A stretch of 64,000 nucleotides of DNA from assembly GCF_030317145.1 (NCBI RefSeq), contig NZ_JASZYE010000001.1:2108001-2172000 (forward strand), written 5' to 3'. Shown here in pieces: positions 16,329-24,810 of the stretch (its first letter is position 1; every line of letters begins with the position of its first letter). This DNA comes from Variovorax flavidus. Its GTDB lineage: Bacteria > Pseudomonadota > Gammaproteobacteria > Burkholderiales > Burkholderiaceae_C. The position numbers and the translations under genes are program-made. The notes below the pieces were generated by a model. It did not search any database. It saw only the letters and a program-made list of their open reading frames with translations, and was not told where the DNA came from.

Positions 16329-17084
16329 ATGAAGCAGCAGTTCGCGGACAAGGTCGTCCTCATCACAGGCGGCGGCGCCGGCATCGGCCGTGCCGCGGCG
16401 CTCCAGTTCGCCGGCCTGGGAGCACGAGTGGTCGTGACCGGGCGTCGTGCGGGGCATCTGGAAGCGTTGGCCAAGGAGCACCCCGGCATCGACTACCTGA
16501 TCGCGGATGTGGCGAATCCCGATGACGCGCAGCGGACGGTCAGCACCGTGATCGAGAAGTTCGGCGCGTTGGATGTGCTGGTGAACAACGCCGGCGCGGG
16601 TGCCATTCTTCCCCTGGCGCAAGCCAATGCGGCGCAAGTCGCACACATCTTCGCCGTCAACGTGATCGGCCCCTCATTGCTGGCGACGGCGGCGCTTCCC
16701 CATCTCAAGGCGTCGCGCGGCACCATCGTGAATCTGTCGAGCACCTTTGGCCACAAGGCCGCCGCTTCCCTCTCTCACTATGCGGCCAGCAAGGCTGCCG
16801 TCGAGCATATGACCCGCTGCTGGGCACTCGAACTCGCGGCCGACGGCATCCGGGTCAATGCCGTCGCGGCGGGGCCGACCGAGACCGACTTCCTGGTGGA
16901 ACGGATGCAGTTGACCTCTGAGCAGGCGGAGGAAGTGAAGGCGAGCGAGCGGCGCCAGATCCCTCTCGGGCGCCGCGGCGTTCCCGATGAAGTGGCCGCA
17001 TGGATCGTGTCGCTGGCGTCGCCCTCGGCGGCCTGGATCACGGGCCAGGTCATCACGGTGGATGGCGGCCTGGACGCCACCTGA
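16329..17084 (+). CDS. Short-chain dehydrogenase/reductase (SDR 1)
   Basis: 251 residues of classical SDR: TGGGAGIG cofactor loop at about 14-21, NNAG at about 90, catalytic Ser-Tyr-Lys with SHYAASKAA, and a GGLDAT C-terminus. It would reduce or oxidise an alcohol/carbonyl with NAD(P)(H); the substrate is unknown. It stands alone between two convergent or divergent regulators and has an ECF41-type promoter upstream. Oxidoreductases are one of the three characteristic ECF41 target classes. Confidence 0.9.
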   Translation: MKQQFADKVVLITGGGAGIGRAAALQFAGLGARVVVTGRRAGHLEALAKEHPGIDYLIADVANPDDAQRTVSTVIEKFGALDVLVNNAGAGAILPLAQANAAQVAHIFAVNVIGPSLLATAALPHLKASRGTIVNLSSTFGHKAAASLSHYAASKAAVEHMTRCWALELAADGIRVNAVAAGPTETDFLVERMQLTSEQAEEVKASERRQIPLGRRGVPDEVAAWIVSLASPSAAWITGQVITVDGGLDAT

Positions 17085-17107
17085 GGCACGTCTGCGCCAA
17101 TGCGAGG

Positions 17108-17123
17108 GCGCGCTGGAGCGCGC
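17108..17123. terminator. Short GC hairpin between convergent SDR 1 and LysR 1
   Basis: GCGCGCT-GG-AGCGCGC is a 7-base inverted repeat with a two-base loop in the 43-base gap between two convergent stops. It lacks a clear T-run, so it may act only weakly. Confidence 0.3.
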
Positions 17124-17127
17124 TTGC

Positions 17128-18006
17128 CTAGTACCCAGCCAGTCGCACGGCGAGGAAGTCGATGAAGACCCGCACACGCGCGGGCACGTGACGACCGAAA
17201 GCATGCAGTGCGTGCACCGGTATCAGCGGCAGCGGAGCGTCGGGCAGGACAGGCACGAGTCGCCCGGCATCGATGTCCTCTTGCAGGGCGAATCGCATCA
17301 TCTGCACGATGCCGAGACCATTGAGCGCGGCAATCCGGATCGCCGCGCCGCTGTCGGCGTCGAGCACGCCTTCGGGGGCGAAGACACTGCCGTCGGCGAA
17401 GCGCACCGGCACGGTCTTGCCGTCGAGCACGTAGCGCACATGGTCGTGGTCTTCGAGGGATTGCCTGTCCTGCGGGGCGCCGCGGGCGGCCAGGTAGGCA
17501 GGCGATGCCGCCAGAACCATCGGCAGCCTCGCGAGCAGGCGCGCGTTGAGATCGGAGTCCATTACTTCGCCTGCACGCACAGCGATGTCGAAGCCTTCGC
17601 GGATGAGGTCCACATGCCGGTCGGTCAGGCTGATCGAGAGCTTGAGCCCGGCGTGCGCCGGCAAGAGTTCCCTCGTGATCGGATCCATCATGACCCGCCC
17701 GAGGTCCCCCGGTGCCGTCACGCGCAGCAGACCCTGGGCCGTCGCTGTCGGATGCAACGCGTCACCGGCTTCATCCAGCGCGCGAAGCAAAGGTGCGACA
17801 CGCTCGAAATAGGCCTCTCCCTCCCGCGTCAGCGTGAGACTGCGCGTCGATCGCTGGAACAGGCGCACGCCGAAGCGGGCCTCGAGCCGTGCCACGTTCT
17901 TCGAGATCGCCGACGGCGAGGTGTTCAGCGCACGGGCTGCGCCACTGAAGGATCGTGACTCGACCGCCCGCACGAAGGCGATCAGCCCCTGGGTCTGCTT
18001 GAGCAT
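17128..18006 (-). CDS. LysR-type transcriptional regulator (LysR 1)
   Basis: 292 residues. The N-terminal winged helix reads LIAFVRAVESRSFSGAARAL, SPSAISKNVARLE and a substrate-binding domain follows from about 90. It resembles the DmlR/AaeR-like LysR group. It starts 51 bases after the WrbA 1 stop on the same strand, so regulon copy 7 probably drives both. That makes it a candidate for the regulon's own activator, which would then be autoregulated; this is inference from position only. Confidence 0.9.
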   Translation of the reverse strand: MLKQTQGLIAFVRAVESRSFSGAARALNTSPSAISKNVARLEARFGVRLFQRSTRSLTLTREGEAYFERVAPLLRALDEAGDALHPTATAQGLLRVTAPGDLGRVMMDPITRELLPAHAGLKLSISLTDRHVDLIREGFDIAVRAGEVMDSDLNARLLARLPMVLAASPAYLAARGAPQDRQSLEDHDHVRYVLDGKTVPVRFADGSVFAPEGVLDADSGAAIRIAALNGLGIVQMMRFALQEDIDAGRLVPVLPDAPLPLIPVHALHAFGRHVPARVRVFIDFLAVRLAGY

Positions 18007-18057
18007 GGATACAGCCGCGCCAGGCCCAGTCGTTCGGATGGCCGCACAGTGGCCGGC

Positions 18058-18672
18058 CTAGAGGGTCGTCGCCGGCCCGAGGCGCTGGGCGAGGCGTGCC
18101 ACGTGCTCGCCCTGGAAGCGCGCAATCGCGAGTTCGTTGGCAGTCGGCACGCGCTTGCCGTCCGATCCTGCAAGCGTGCCCGCACCGTAGGGCGAACCAC
18201 CGGTGATCTCGGCCATGTTCGACAGCCCGCTGCAGGAATAGGGCACGCCGGCAATGATCATCCCGTGATGCAGCAGCGTCGTGTGGAAGGAAGTGATCGT
18301 CGTCTCGTGGCCGCCGTGCTGTGTCGCGCTGGAGGTGAACACACTCCCGATCCGGTTGATCAACGCACCCTTGGCCCACAGGCCGCCGGTCTGGTCCAGG
18401 TAGGTCCGCATCTGTCCGGCCATGTTGCCAAAGCGCGTGGGCGTTCCGAAGAGGATCGCGTCATAGCCGGGCAGCTCGTCCACCGAAGCGACCGGCGCGG
18501 ACTGTTCGATCTTTGCGCCCAACTTGCGCAGATCTTCTTCGCCCATCGTCTCCGGCACGCGCTTGAGCGTTGCTTCGACACCCGGAATCGACGAAGCACC
18601 TTCCATGACGGCATGGGCCATTTGCTCGAGATGCCCGTACATGCTGTAGTAGAGAACCAGAACCTTGCTCAT
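18058..18672 (-). CDS. wrbA: WrbA-type NAD(P)H:quinone oxidoreductase (WrbA 1)
   Basis: 204 residues of flavodoxin fold: FMN loop [13 protein letters not shown] at about 7-19, [10 protein letters not shown] and the WrbA-specific [13 protein letters not shown]. Type IV NQO enzymes bind FMN and reduce quinones by two electrons, avoiding semiquinone radicals, in the cytoplasm. It is the first gene of a pair with LysR 1 and has regulon copy 7 just upstream. A second WrbA-like protein, more diverged, is at 33416-34051. Confidence 0.92.
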   Translation of the reverse strand: MSKVLVLYYSMYGHLEQMAHAVMEGASSIPGVEATLKRVPETMGEEDLRKLGAKIEQSAPVASVDELPGYDAILFGTPTRFGNMAGQMRTYLDQTGGLWAKGALINRIGSVFTSSATQHGGHETTITSFHTTLLHHGMIIAGVPYSCSGLSNMAEITGGSPYGAGTLAGSDGKRVPTANELAIARFQGEHVARLAQRLGPATTL

Positions 18673-18709
18673 GAATTTTTCCCGAAGAGTTGCATGAATG
18701 TGGAGGCCC

Positions 18710-18780
18710 ATGAGACACGATGCAGCGCCTTGCGAGAAGGTCTTCATCGCGGCTCATCGTGGTGACCTCCAAGCACCAAT
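18710..18780 (-). promoter_or_regulatory. Regulon promoter, copy 7 (WrbA 1-LysR 1)
   Basis: Minus strand: ATTGGTG, 8 nt, TCACCACGATGA, 10 nt, AGACCTTCTC, then TG-TCTCAT in the -10 position (18715-18710). The upstream ATTGGTG box and all distances match; the -10 is the poorest of the set, suggesting the strongest dependence on the activator or a weak promoter. Confidence 0.6.
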
Positions 18781-18925
18781 GGCTTGAACGGCCCCTCACC
18801 CGGCGAGACGCGACTGCGCGAATGCCGCCTGTTCCTTTCGGAACAAGTGTTTGTCTGCTCCATGAGCTACTCAACGGCCGTGTGCATCCCTAGATTCGTG
18901 GCTCATCACGAAACAAGGAACACGT

Positions 18926-19675
18926 ATGAACAAGCTATCGGGAAAGTTCGCAGTGATCACCGGCGGAAACAGTGGCATCGGCCTCGCCGCCGCCAAGGCC
19001 TTCGTGGCCGAAGGCGCGCGCGTGGCGATCCTCGGGCGGCGTCAGCAGGCCGTGGATGCGGCGCTGGCAGAACTCGGGCCTGCTGCCATCGGCGTGGTCG
19101 GTGACGTCGGCGAGCTGGCCACCCACGAGCGTCTCATGTCCGAAGTCGCCCAGCGCCACGGAGCCATCGACATCTACATGGCCAATGCAGGGATGAACAA
19201 CATCGAGCCGTCTGCCGCGGTCACCGAGCAAAGCTACGACGCACAGTTCGCCACCAACACGCGTGCGGTCTTCTTCGGCGTGACCAAGGCATTGCCGCTG
19301 ATGCGCGATGGGGCTTCCATCATTCTGACCGGCTCCATCGCCAGCGCGAAGGTGCTCGACAACCACGCCGTCTATGCGGGCACCAAGGCGGCCATCGGAG
19401 CCTTTGCGCGCAGCTGGGCCCTGGAATTGAAGGCAAGAAGGATCCGCGTCAACGTCCTGAGCCCTGGACCCACGGATACGCCCATCCTGGAAAAGCTGGG
19501 CGTGACGGAAGCCGACCGGCCCGCCTTCGAGGCGGGATTGGCATCGGTCATTCCGCTGGGCCGCCTGGCAAAAGCCGACGAACTTGCGCAGGCCGCACTT
19601 TTCCTGGCGAGCGACGACAGCCGGTTCGTCACCGGCGTGGACCTGCGCGTCGATGGCGGCATCGCGTTGACCTGA
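18926..19675 (+). CDS. Short-chain dehydrogenase/reductase (SDR 2)
   Basis: 249 residues, classical SDR: TGGNSGIG at about 12-19, NAGM near 90, catalytic Tyr-Lys in HAVYAGTKAAIG and GGIALT at the end. It is divergent from WrbA 1. A CC-TAGATT hexamer stands at 18889-18896, but the upstream boxes of the regulon are not recognisable here. The NTF2-like gene follows 53 bases later on the same strand. Substrate unknown. Confidence 0.9.
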   Translation: MNKLSGKFAVITGGNSGIGLAAAKAFVAEGARVAILGRRQQAVDAALAELGPAAIGVVGDVGELATHERLMSEVAQRHGAIDIYMANAGMNNIEPSAAVTEQSYDAQFATNTRAVFFGVTKALPLMRDGASIILTGSIASAKVLDNHAVYAGTKAAIGAFARSWALELKARRIRVNVLSPGPTDTPILEKLGVTEADRPAFEAGLASVIPLGRLAKADELAQAALFLASDDSRFVTGVDLRVDGGIALT

Positions 19676-19728
19676 GCTGCACGCAGACCGCGTCGCATCA
19701 CCGATATTTCCTTTAGGAGAACCTGAAA

Positions 19729-20154
19729 GTGAACAAGACCTTCAATCCAGACATCGTTTCCTTCATCGACGAACTGGCGGAAACAGGAAGCAACTACCGC
19801 ATGAACGAGATGGAGCGCCTGTACACCGAGGACCTGGGGTTCCTCGTACTGACTCCGCAAGGCGAGGTCGCGCGCTTCTCGAAGGCGGAAATGATGGCCG
19901 AGTTTCGAAGCCGGCGTGACGCGGGCGAGAAGCCGCTTTCCACTGAGAAACGCATTCTTCACATTGAAGAACAGGACGACGTCGCGACGGCTGTCCTCTA
20001 TCGGCGAATGAGCGATCAGGCCGATCCCGCGCTCTATGAACTGCGCTTGAGAAAGGTCGACGGCAAATGGCTAGTCTCTGGAGAGACTGTGCTTCCCTGG
20101 CCCGATCTGGCGCATGCCAAAGGCTTCTTGCCGCCACGCAAGAGCTTGACCTGA
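19729..20154 (+). CDS. NTF2/SnoaL-like protein
   Basis: 141 residues with the alpha-plus-beta pattern of the NTF2-like superfamily: N-terminal helix, MERLYTEDLGFLVLTPQGEV, and C-terminal LRLRKVDGKWLVSGE. Such proteins are small enzymes or ligand-binding domains. The start is a GTG placed behind AGGAG. It probably shares a transcript with SDR 2. Interestingly the ECF41 sigma factor nearby lacks its own SnoaL-like domain; whether this protein replaces it is only speculation. Confidence 0.8.
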   Translation: MNKTFNPDIVSFIDELAETGSNYRMNEMERLYTEDLGFLVLTPQGEVARFSKAEMMAEFRSRRDAGEKPLSTEKRILHIEEQDDVATAVLYRRMSDQADPALYELRLRKVDGKWLVSGETVLPWPDLAHAKGFLPPRKSLT

Positions 20155-20159
20155 GAGAT

Positions 20160-20179
20160 GCGGGGCCTGGCGGCCCCGC
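20160..20179. terminator. Hairpin between convergent NTF2-like gene and catalase
   Basis: GCGGGGCC-TGGC-GGCCCCGC is a perfect 8-base stem in the 32-base gap between two facing stops. It lacks a long T-run but is well placed as a bidirectional terminator. Confidence 0.5.
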
Positions 20180-20186
20180 TGCCCGC

Positions 20187-21653
20187 TCAGATGAAGTTGA
20201 ACAGGCCGTTGACGCTCGCCAGCGCCTGGCGCTCCAGGGCGGCAGCGACGCCCGCGCCGTAGTCGGGATCGGCCAGCGCGCAGTTGCGCACGTGCCTCTC
20301 CTTTACGGCCTCTGTCGTGCCGGCCAGCGCGCGCGCCGTGTTGTCGAAGAGCCTCTGGCGCTCTTCGGGCGAGAGAAGCCTGAACAGAGCGCGCGGTTGC
20401 GAGTAGTAGTCCTCGTCAAGACGATGGTCCCAGTGCTTCGCGGCCCCCTCCAGTCGCAGCGGCGGTTCCGCGAGCCGGGGGCTGTCGGACCATTCGCCCA
20501 GGCTGTTCGGAACGTATCCGGGAAGCGCACCCTGGTTGCCGTCCACACGCATGGCGCCGTCGCGGTGGTAGTTGTGAAAAGGGCATCTCGGCGCATTCAC
20601 CGGAATCTGGTGAGCGTTCACGCCTAGCCGGTGGCGCTGCGCGTCGCCGTAGCTGAAAAGCCGCGCCTGCAGCATCCTGTCCGGCGAGAAGCCGACGCCC
20701 GGCACGACGTTCGCTGGCGAGAACGCGGCTTGCTCGACATCCGCAAAGTAGTTGGCTGGAATGCGGTTCAGCTCCAGCACGCCGACCTCCTGCAGCGGGT
20801 AATCGGCGTGCGGCCAGATCTTGGTGAGGTCGAACGGATTGAAGGGGCATCGCTCCGCCTGGGCCTCGGTCATCGCCTGGATGCACAACGTCCAGCGCGG
20901 GAAATCCCCGGCGTCGATGGCCGCCAGCAGGTCGCGCTGCGCGCTCTCGCGGTCCTGCGCCACGATGGCCGCCGCCTGCGCGTCCGTCAGGTTGCGGATG
21001 CCCTGCTGGCTGCGGAAGTGGAACTTCACCCAGTGGCGCTCGTTGCGGGCGTTGATGAAGGAGAAGGTGTGGCTGCCGAAGCCGTGCATGAAGCGGTAGC
21101 CATCCGGCAAGCCGCGGTCGCTCATCACGATGGTGACCTGGTGCAGCGCCTCGGGCAGCAAGGTCCAGAAGTCCCAGTTGGTCTGCGCGCTGCGCAGGTT
21201 GCTGCGCGGGTCGCGCTTGACGGCGTGGTTGAGGTCGGGAAAACGCAAGGGGTCGCGCATGAAGAACACGGGCGTGTTGTTTCCCACCACATCCCAGTTC
21301 CCCTCCTCCGTGTAGAACTTGACCGCGAAGCCGCGGATGTCGCGCTCGGCATCGGCAGCACCGCGCTCGCCGGCCACGGTGGAAAAGCGAACGAAGGCTT
21401 CTGTCTTCTTGCCCACCTCGGCGAACAGCCTTGCCTTCGAGTACGCCGTGATGTCGTGCGTGACCGTGAAGGTCCCGAACGCACCCGATCCCTTGGCATG
21501 CATGCGGCGCTCGGGAATGACTTCGCGATCGAAGTGCGCGAGCTTCTCGATGAGCCAGATGTCCTGCAGGAGTGCCGGACCCCTCTCTCCCGCAGTGATG
21601 ATGTTGATGTTGTCGACAACGGGAGCACCGTTCGCGTGCGTCAGCTTGGGCAT
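20187..21653 (-). CDS. katA: Monofunctional haem catalase
   Basis: 488 residues, the small-subunit catalase size. Active-site His52 ([12 protein letters not shown]), Asn125 ([11 protein letters not shown]) and the haem-ligand region [14 protein letters not shown] are all intact. It breaks down hydrogen peroxide in the cytoplasm. It is a single gene with regulon copy 8 upstream and a weak ribosome site. No OxyR gene is adjacent; its control by the same promoter type as the CMD, Ohr and quinone reductase genes ties the regulon to oxidative stress. Confidence 0.95.
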   Translation of the reverse strand: MPKLTHANGAPVVDNINIITAGERGPALLQDIWLIEKLAHFDREVIPERRMHAKGSGAFGTFTVTHDITAYSKARLFAEVGKKTEAFVRFSTVAGERGAADAERDIRGFAVKFYTEEGNWDVVGNNTPVFFMRDPLRFPDLNHAVKRDPRSNLRSAQTNWDFWTLLPEALHQVTIVMSDRGLPDGYRFMHGFGSHTFSFINARNERHWVKFHFRSQQGIRNLTDAQAAAIVAQDRESAQRDLLAAIDAGDFPRWTLCIQAMTEAQAERCPFNPFDLTKIWPHADYPLQEVGVLELNRIPANYFADVEQAAFSPANVVPGVGFSPDRMLQARLFSYGDAQRHRLGVNAHQIPVNAPRCPFHNYHRDGAMRVDGNQGALPGYVPNSLGEWSDSPRLAEPPLRLEGAAKHWDHRLDEDYYSQPRALFRLLSPEERQRLFDNTARALAGTTEAVKERHVRNCALADPDYGAGVAAALERQALASVNGLFNFI

Positions 21654-21736
21654 GGTGAATGTCTATGAAAAAGGTGGGCTGCCAGCGCGGCGTCTGCGCG
21701 AGGCGGATCGCGCGCCGTCGTGCGCAGTCGGTCCTG

Positions 21737-21807
21737 ATGCTATTGATCGATCTCGTGGCCCGGTAGATCGAAGCTGCGACGCACGGTGTTGAGCCATCGG
21801 AATCAAT
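21737..21807 (-). promoter_or_regulatory. Regulon promoter, copy 8 (catalase)
   Basis: Minus strand: ATTGATT, 8 nt, TCAACACCGTGC, 10 nt, CGATCTACCG, then AA-TAGCAT (-10 at 21742-21737). The central 12-base box is a full consensus match. Transcription is expected near 21730. Confidence 0.75.
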
Positions 21808-21826
21808 CGCCCAGGCTCGACGGACA

Positions 21827-21897
21827 CGCCCCCTCCAACTGGACAGGCATCCCTGCTGCCAACAGCGGCTGACCGCGCATCGCTGTGTTCCTACCCT
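21827..21897 (+). promoter_or_regulatory. Second-type promoter upstream of the ECF41-like sigma gene
   Basis: GACAGGCATCCC (21842-21853), AACAGCGGCTGAC (21861-21873) and CC-TACCCT (21890-21897) are shared, at the same distances, with the promoter of NmrA 2 at 23359-23429. The geometry (12-base box, 36 bases, CC, hexamer) equals that of the regulon promoters but the bases differ. With regulon copy 8 on the other strand it fills the 311-base gap between catalase and the sigma gene. Confidence 0.5.
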
Positions 21898-21964
21898 TCA
21901 TGCATCAGCGGTTCTGGACTGTCCACGCCGCCACCCATCACGGTCATCCGGAGGAGCAAGGCCG

Positions 21965-22594
21965 ATGCGCAATTCCCTGACATGGCAAGACGGCGAGCCG
22001 GATGTGATGAACGACCCGGACGGGATCGACGAGATCTTCAGTGGCCTGCGCTCTCGCCTTCAAGGAATCGCCTACCGCCTGCTCGGCTCGCACGAAGAAG
22101 CGGAAGACATCGTCCAGGAGGTCTGGATGCGCTGCCGCCAGGCAGCCCGCGGCGCAATCGACAACGTGGAAGCCTGGCTGGTGTCAGTGACAACCCGTCT
22201 GGCGATCGACCGGCTGCGCGCGTCCCGGATCCAGCGCGAACATGACGCCGGCATGTGGTTGCCCGAGCCGCTCACCCCCGTCGGCTCGCCCTCGCCGGAG
22301 CAGATGCTGGAGCAGGCGGAAGACATATCCAACGCCCTGCTCGCCGTCCTGGAGCGGCTCGCGCCGGAAGGACGGGCGGCTTTCCTGATGCGGGAGGTCT
22401 TCGACGCGGACTACCGCGAGATCTCCGACACGCTGGGCAAGAGCGAAGCGGCGTGTCGCCAGCTCGTGCATCGGGCGAAGGCCCAGATCATGGAAAAGCG
22501 CAAGCGCTTTGCAGTGTCGGCCGAGGCCCACCTGCACCTGGTGAAAGACTTTGCGGGCGCACTGGAGCGGGGACACTTCCCGACATCGATCTAG
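21965..22594 (+). CDS. ECF41-like RNA polymerase sigma factor lacking the SnoaL-like extension
   Basis: 209 residues. Region 2 (AYRLLGSHEEAEDIVQEVWMR), the linker WLPEPL and region 4 (MREVFDADYREISDTLGKSEAACRQLVHRAK) are those of ECF41 sigma factors. Typical ECF41 proteins continue for about 100 residues with a SnoaL-like regulatory domain; this one stops at about the first helix of that domain, where its TAG overlaps the stop of the convergent GST gene. GGAGGAG supports the start. Two ECF41-type promoters are seen in the window (before SDR 1 and CMD 2). Loss of the extension may alter activity. Confidence 0.85.
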   Translation: MRNSLTWQDGEPDVMNDPDGIDEIFSGLRSRLQGIAYRLLGSHEEAEDIVQEVWMRCRQAARGAIDNVEAWLVSVTTRLAIDRLRASRIQREHDAGMWLPEPLTPVGSPSPEQMLEQAEDISNALLAVLERLAPEGRAAFLMREVFDADYREISDTLGKSEAACRQLVHRAKAQIMEKRKRFAVSAEAHLHLVKDFAGALERGHFPTSI

Positions 22595-23199
22595 CGGGCG
22601 TCCGGCACCAGTTCCACCCATGCGGGCTGGCTCTTGACGCGCTCGATCCATTCACGGATGGCCGAAAAGCGCTCCATGTCGTAGCCGCCTTCCGCCGCGA
22701 GCGAGACATAGGCGGATGCGGCCGTGTCTGCGATGGTGTAGCGCTCGCCGACCAGCCACGTGCGCCCGCGCAGCCATTGGTCGAGCTTGTCGAGCGCCGG
22801 ATATCCCTCGGCATGAAGGCGCTGGATCTCCTGCTGCCTGCCACTGGCGAGGCCTTGCAGATGCCACACGCGCGGTATGGCAATCGCCTTTTGCAGGTCC
22901 GCCTGTTCGAAGAACAGCCAGCTCATCACCTCCGCGCGCTCATGGGGATCGTCCGGCAGCAAGGGTGTGCCTTGCGCAAGGTGAAGAAGGATCGCCCCGG
23001 ACTCCACGATCGTTCGTCCATCCTCCAGTTGCAGAACGGGGACGCGCGCGAAGCGGCTGATCTCGCGAAAGGCGGCCTGGCTCGTATCTCCCTTGGCGAT
23101 GTCGAGCGTGATGCGCTCGTACGGAAGCCCCAGCTGGCTCAACAGGATGCGAACCTTCCACGAATTGCCTGACAGGCGACTGTCATAGAGGCGCAGCAT
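22591..23199 (-). CDS. Glutathione S-transferase family protein
   Basis: 202 residues: thioredoxin-like N-terminal domain (LRLYDSRLSGNSWKVRILL, with the cis-Pro motif FARVPVLQLEDGRTIVESGAI) and the all-helical C-terminal domain (about 90-202). It would conjugate or reduce electrophiles with glutathione. GGAG lies eleven bases before the ATG at 23199; an ATG at 23217 is possible. Its stop overlaps that of the sigma gene. The upstream gap to NmrA 2 has no regulon box on this strand. Confidence 0.88.
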   Translation of the reverse strand: MLRLYDSRLSGNSWKVRILLSQLGLPYERITLDIAKGDTSQAAFREISRFARVPVLQLEDGRTIVESGAILLHLAQGTPLLPDDPHERAEVMSWLFFEQADLQKAIAIPRVWHLQGLASGRQQEIQRLHAEGYPALDKLDQWLRGRTWLVGERYTIADTAASAYVSLAAEGGYDMERFSAIREWIERVKSQPAWVELVPDAR

Positions 23200-23358
23200 C
23201 TTTGTTGACTCCATCATCGATTGGGCGGTCCGATGATTTTCCACCAACAGGAAGGCCACGATCAGCGCCGGCGTGCGGTCCCAGGTCTCGAAGGGCGGCG
23301 AGAAGTAGTGCCTGCCGAGCTCGGTTGACTCCGCCGTGACACGACGCCGGCTTGCGCC

Positions 23359-23429
23359 GGCCCCCCGCAAAGGGACAGGTCTTTCTCGATCCAACAGCCG
23401 CTGACTTCAGGGCGATGCCTTCCTAAGCT
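23359..23429 (+). promoter_or_regulatory. Second-type promoter upstream of NmrA 2
   Basis: GACAGGTCTTTC (23374-23385), AACAGCCGCTGAC (23393-23405) and CC-TAAGCT (23422-23429) align without gaps to the promoter of the sigma gene. The ATG of NmrA 2 is only six bases after the hexamer, so the message should be leaderless. Confidence 0.5.
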
Positions 23430-23435
23430 CGATCC

Positions 23436-24191
23436 ATGAAGATCGCAGTCATCGGCGGTAGCGGACTCGTTGGAACGAAGCTGGTCCACAAGCTTCGACA
23501 GCGGGGCCACCACGTCGTTGCCGCTTCGCCGTCCAATGGCGTCAACGCCTTCACCGGAGAGGGCCTCGCGGACGCCCTGACAGGCGCCATGGTCCTGGTG
23601 GACGTCGCCAACCCGCCCTCGATCGACGACACGGCTCTCATGGACTTCTTCGAGACCTCGACTCGAAACGTCGTGGCGGCGGGACAGGCCGCCGGCGTGC
23701 GACACCACGTGGCCCTGTCCGTCGTCGGCGCAGAGCGCCTTCCTGCCAACGGCTACTTTCGCGCGAAGACGGCCCAGGAGAAGCGGATCAAGGCAGCGCT
23801 CGTGGCCTACACGATCGTGCGCACGACGCAGTTCTTCGAGTTCGCCGAGAGCATCGCCCGCGCCGGCACCGAGGACGGCGCCATCCGGCTGTCCCCGGCT
23901 CTCGTGCAGCCCATCGCCGCCGATGACGTTGCGGAGGCGCTGGCAGACATCGCCACCCAGACGGCAGTCAACCGAATCATCGAGGTCGCAGGTCCCGCAT
24001 CGATGAGGCTGGACAAGTTTGTCGGCCAGTTCCTGCGCGCGACACGCGATGCCCGCAAGGTGATCGTCGACCCCGACGCGTCCTACTTTGGCGCTGCGCT
24101 GGACGATCAATCCCTGACACCGGGAAAGAACCCTCGCCTCGGCAAGACAACCTACGCGGATTGGCTCGGCCGTGCAAACGAAAAGCGGTAG
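23436..24191 (+). CDS. NmrA-type SDR-like NAD(P)-binding protein (NmrA 2)
   Basis: 251 residues, same length as NmrA 1 and similar throughout (GGSGLVG loop, FTGEGLADAL, HHVALSVVGAERLP, TIVRTTQFFEF). It binds NAD(P) through the N-terminal Rossmann fold; the reaction is unknown. It has no ribosome site, and the promoter hexamer is six bases before the ATG, so it is probably translated from a leaderless message. CMD 2 follows after an ECF41-type promoter. Confidence 0.88.
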   Translation: MKIAVIGGSGLVGTKLVHKLRQRGHHVVAASPSNGVNAFTGEGLADALTGAMVLVDVANPPSIDDTALMDFFETSTRNVVAAGQAAGVRHHVALSVVGAERLPANGYFRAKTAQEKRIKAALVAYTIVRTTQFFEFAESIARAGTEDGAIRLSPALVQPIAADDVAEALADIATQTAVNRIIEVAGPASMRLDKFVGQFLRATRDARKVIVDPDASYFGAALDDQSLTPGKNPRLGKTTYADWLGRANEKR

Positions 24192-24213
24192 ATGGCCACT
24201 TCGCCACCGACGC

Positions 24214-24240
24214 TGTCACAACGCCGGTGCCTCAAACGTC
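24214..24240 (+). promoter_or_regulatory. ECF41-type promoter upstream of CMD 2
   Basis: TGTCACA (24214-24220), exactly 16 bases, CGTC (24237-24240), then TTG: a perfect match to the known ECF41 target promoter. It lies 52 bases before the CMD 2 start and 2.2 kb downstream of the ECF41-like sigma gene. CMD genes are the best known ECF41 targets. Confidence 0.8.
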
Positions 24241-24292
24241 TTGAATATGTGAATCCGATCAACCTCAACGTCAATCTCAACAAGGAAGCATC

Positions 24293-24751
24293 ATGAATCA
24301 AGCCCGACTCCCCTGGACCCAGATCGCGCCGAAGTCCTACCAGGCCATGGCCAGCGTCAGCGCCTCGATCGCCAAGTCGACACTGGGCCCCGCTCTGATC
24401 GAGCTCGTCCAGACCCGCGTCTCCCAGATCAATGGCTGTGCGTTCTGCCTCGACATGCACGCACGCGACTTGCGCAAGCATGGAGAAAGCTGGCAGCGCA
24501 TCAACAGCCTGTCGACCTGGCGCGAGGTCGGCATCTACTCCGAACGCGAACGCGCGGCCTTGAACTGGGCCGAGACCATGACCCGCCTCGCCGACCAGCA
24601 CGGCGACCAGGACGGCGCGTTCAACCAGCTCAAGGACCTGTTCAGCGAGCAGGAGATCGTCGAACTGAGCTGGACGGTCGCCATGATCAATGCCTGGAAC
24701 CGGATGGCCGTCGGGATGCGCCAGCCGCCATCCGACGCGCCGATCCAGTAA
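24293..24751 (+). CDS. AhpD-like carboxymuconolactone decarboxylase family protein (CMD 2)
   Basis: 152 residues with the redox motif Cys49-x-x-Cys52-x-x-x-His56 (NGCAFCLDMH), as in CMD 1. AAGGA precedes the ATG. It carries a perfect ECF41 promoter and is followed 59 bases later by cupin 2, so both may depend on the sigma factor. Its role is probably thiol-based detoxification of a peroxide or electrophile. Confidence 0.9.
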   Translation: MNQARLPWTQIAPKSYQAMASVSASIAKSTLGPALIELVQTRVSQINGCAFCLDMHARDLRKHGESWQRINSLSTWREVGIYSERERAALNWAETMTRLADQHGDQDGAFNQLKDLFSEQEIVELSWTVAMINAWNRMAVGMRQPPSDAPIQ

Positions 24752-24810
24752 CCGGCATTCGACGATCTGCAAACCGGCCCTGGAAGACAGGGCCACTCCA
24801 AGGAGAAAAG

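Noticed and set aside
18826..18896. Possible twelfth regulon promoter in front of SDR 2
   Set aside because: CC-TAGATT and a CTAC in the box C position are present, but boxes A and B do not match at the fixed spacing.
23335..23341. TGTCACG on the minus strand upstream of the GST gene as an ECF41 promoter
   Set aside because: The upstream element fits, but no CGTC occurs 16 bases further on.
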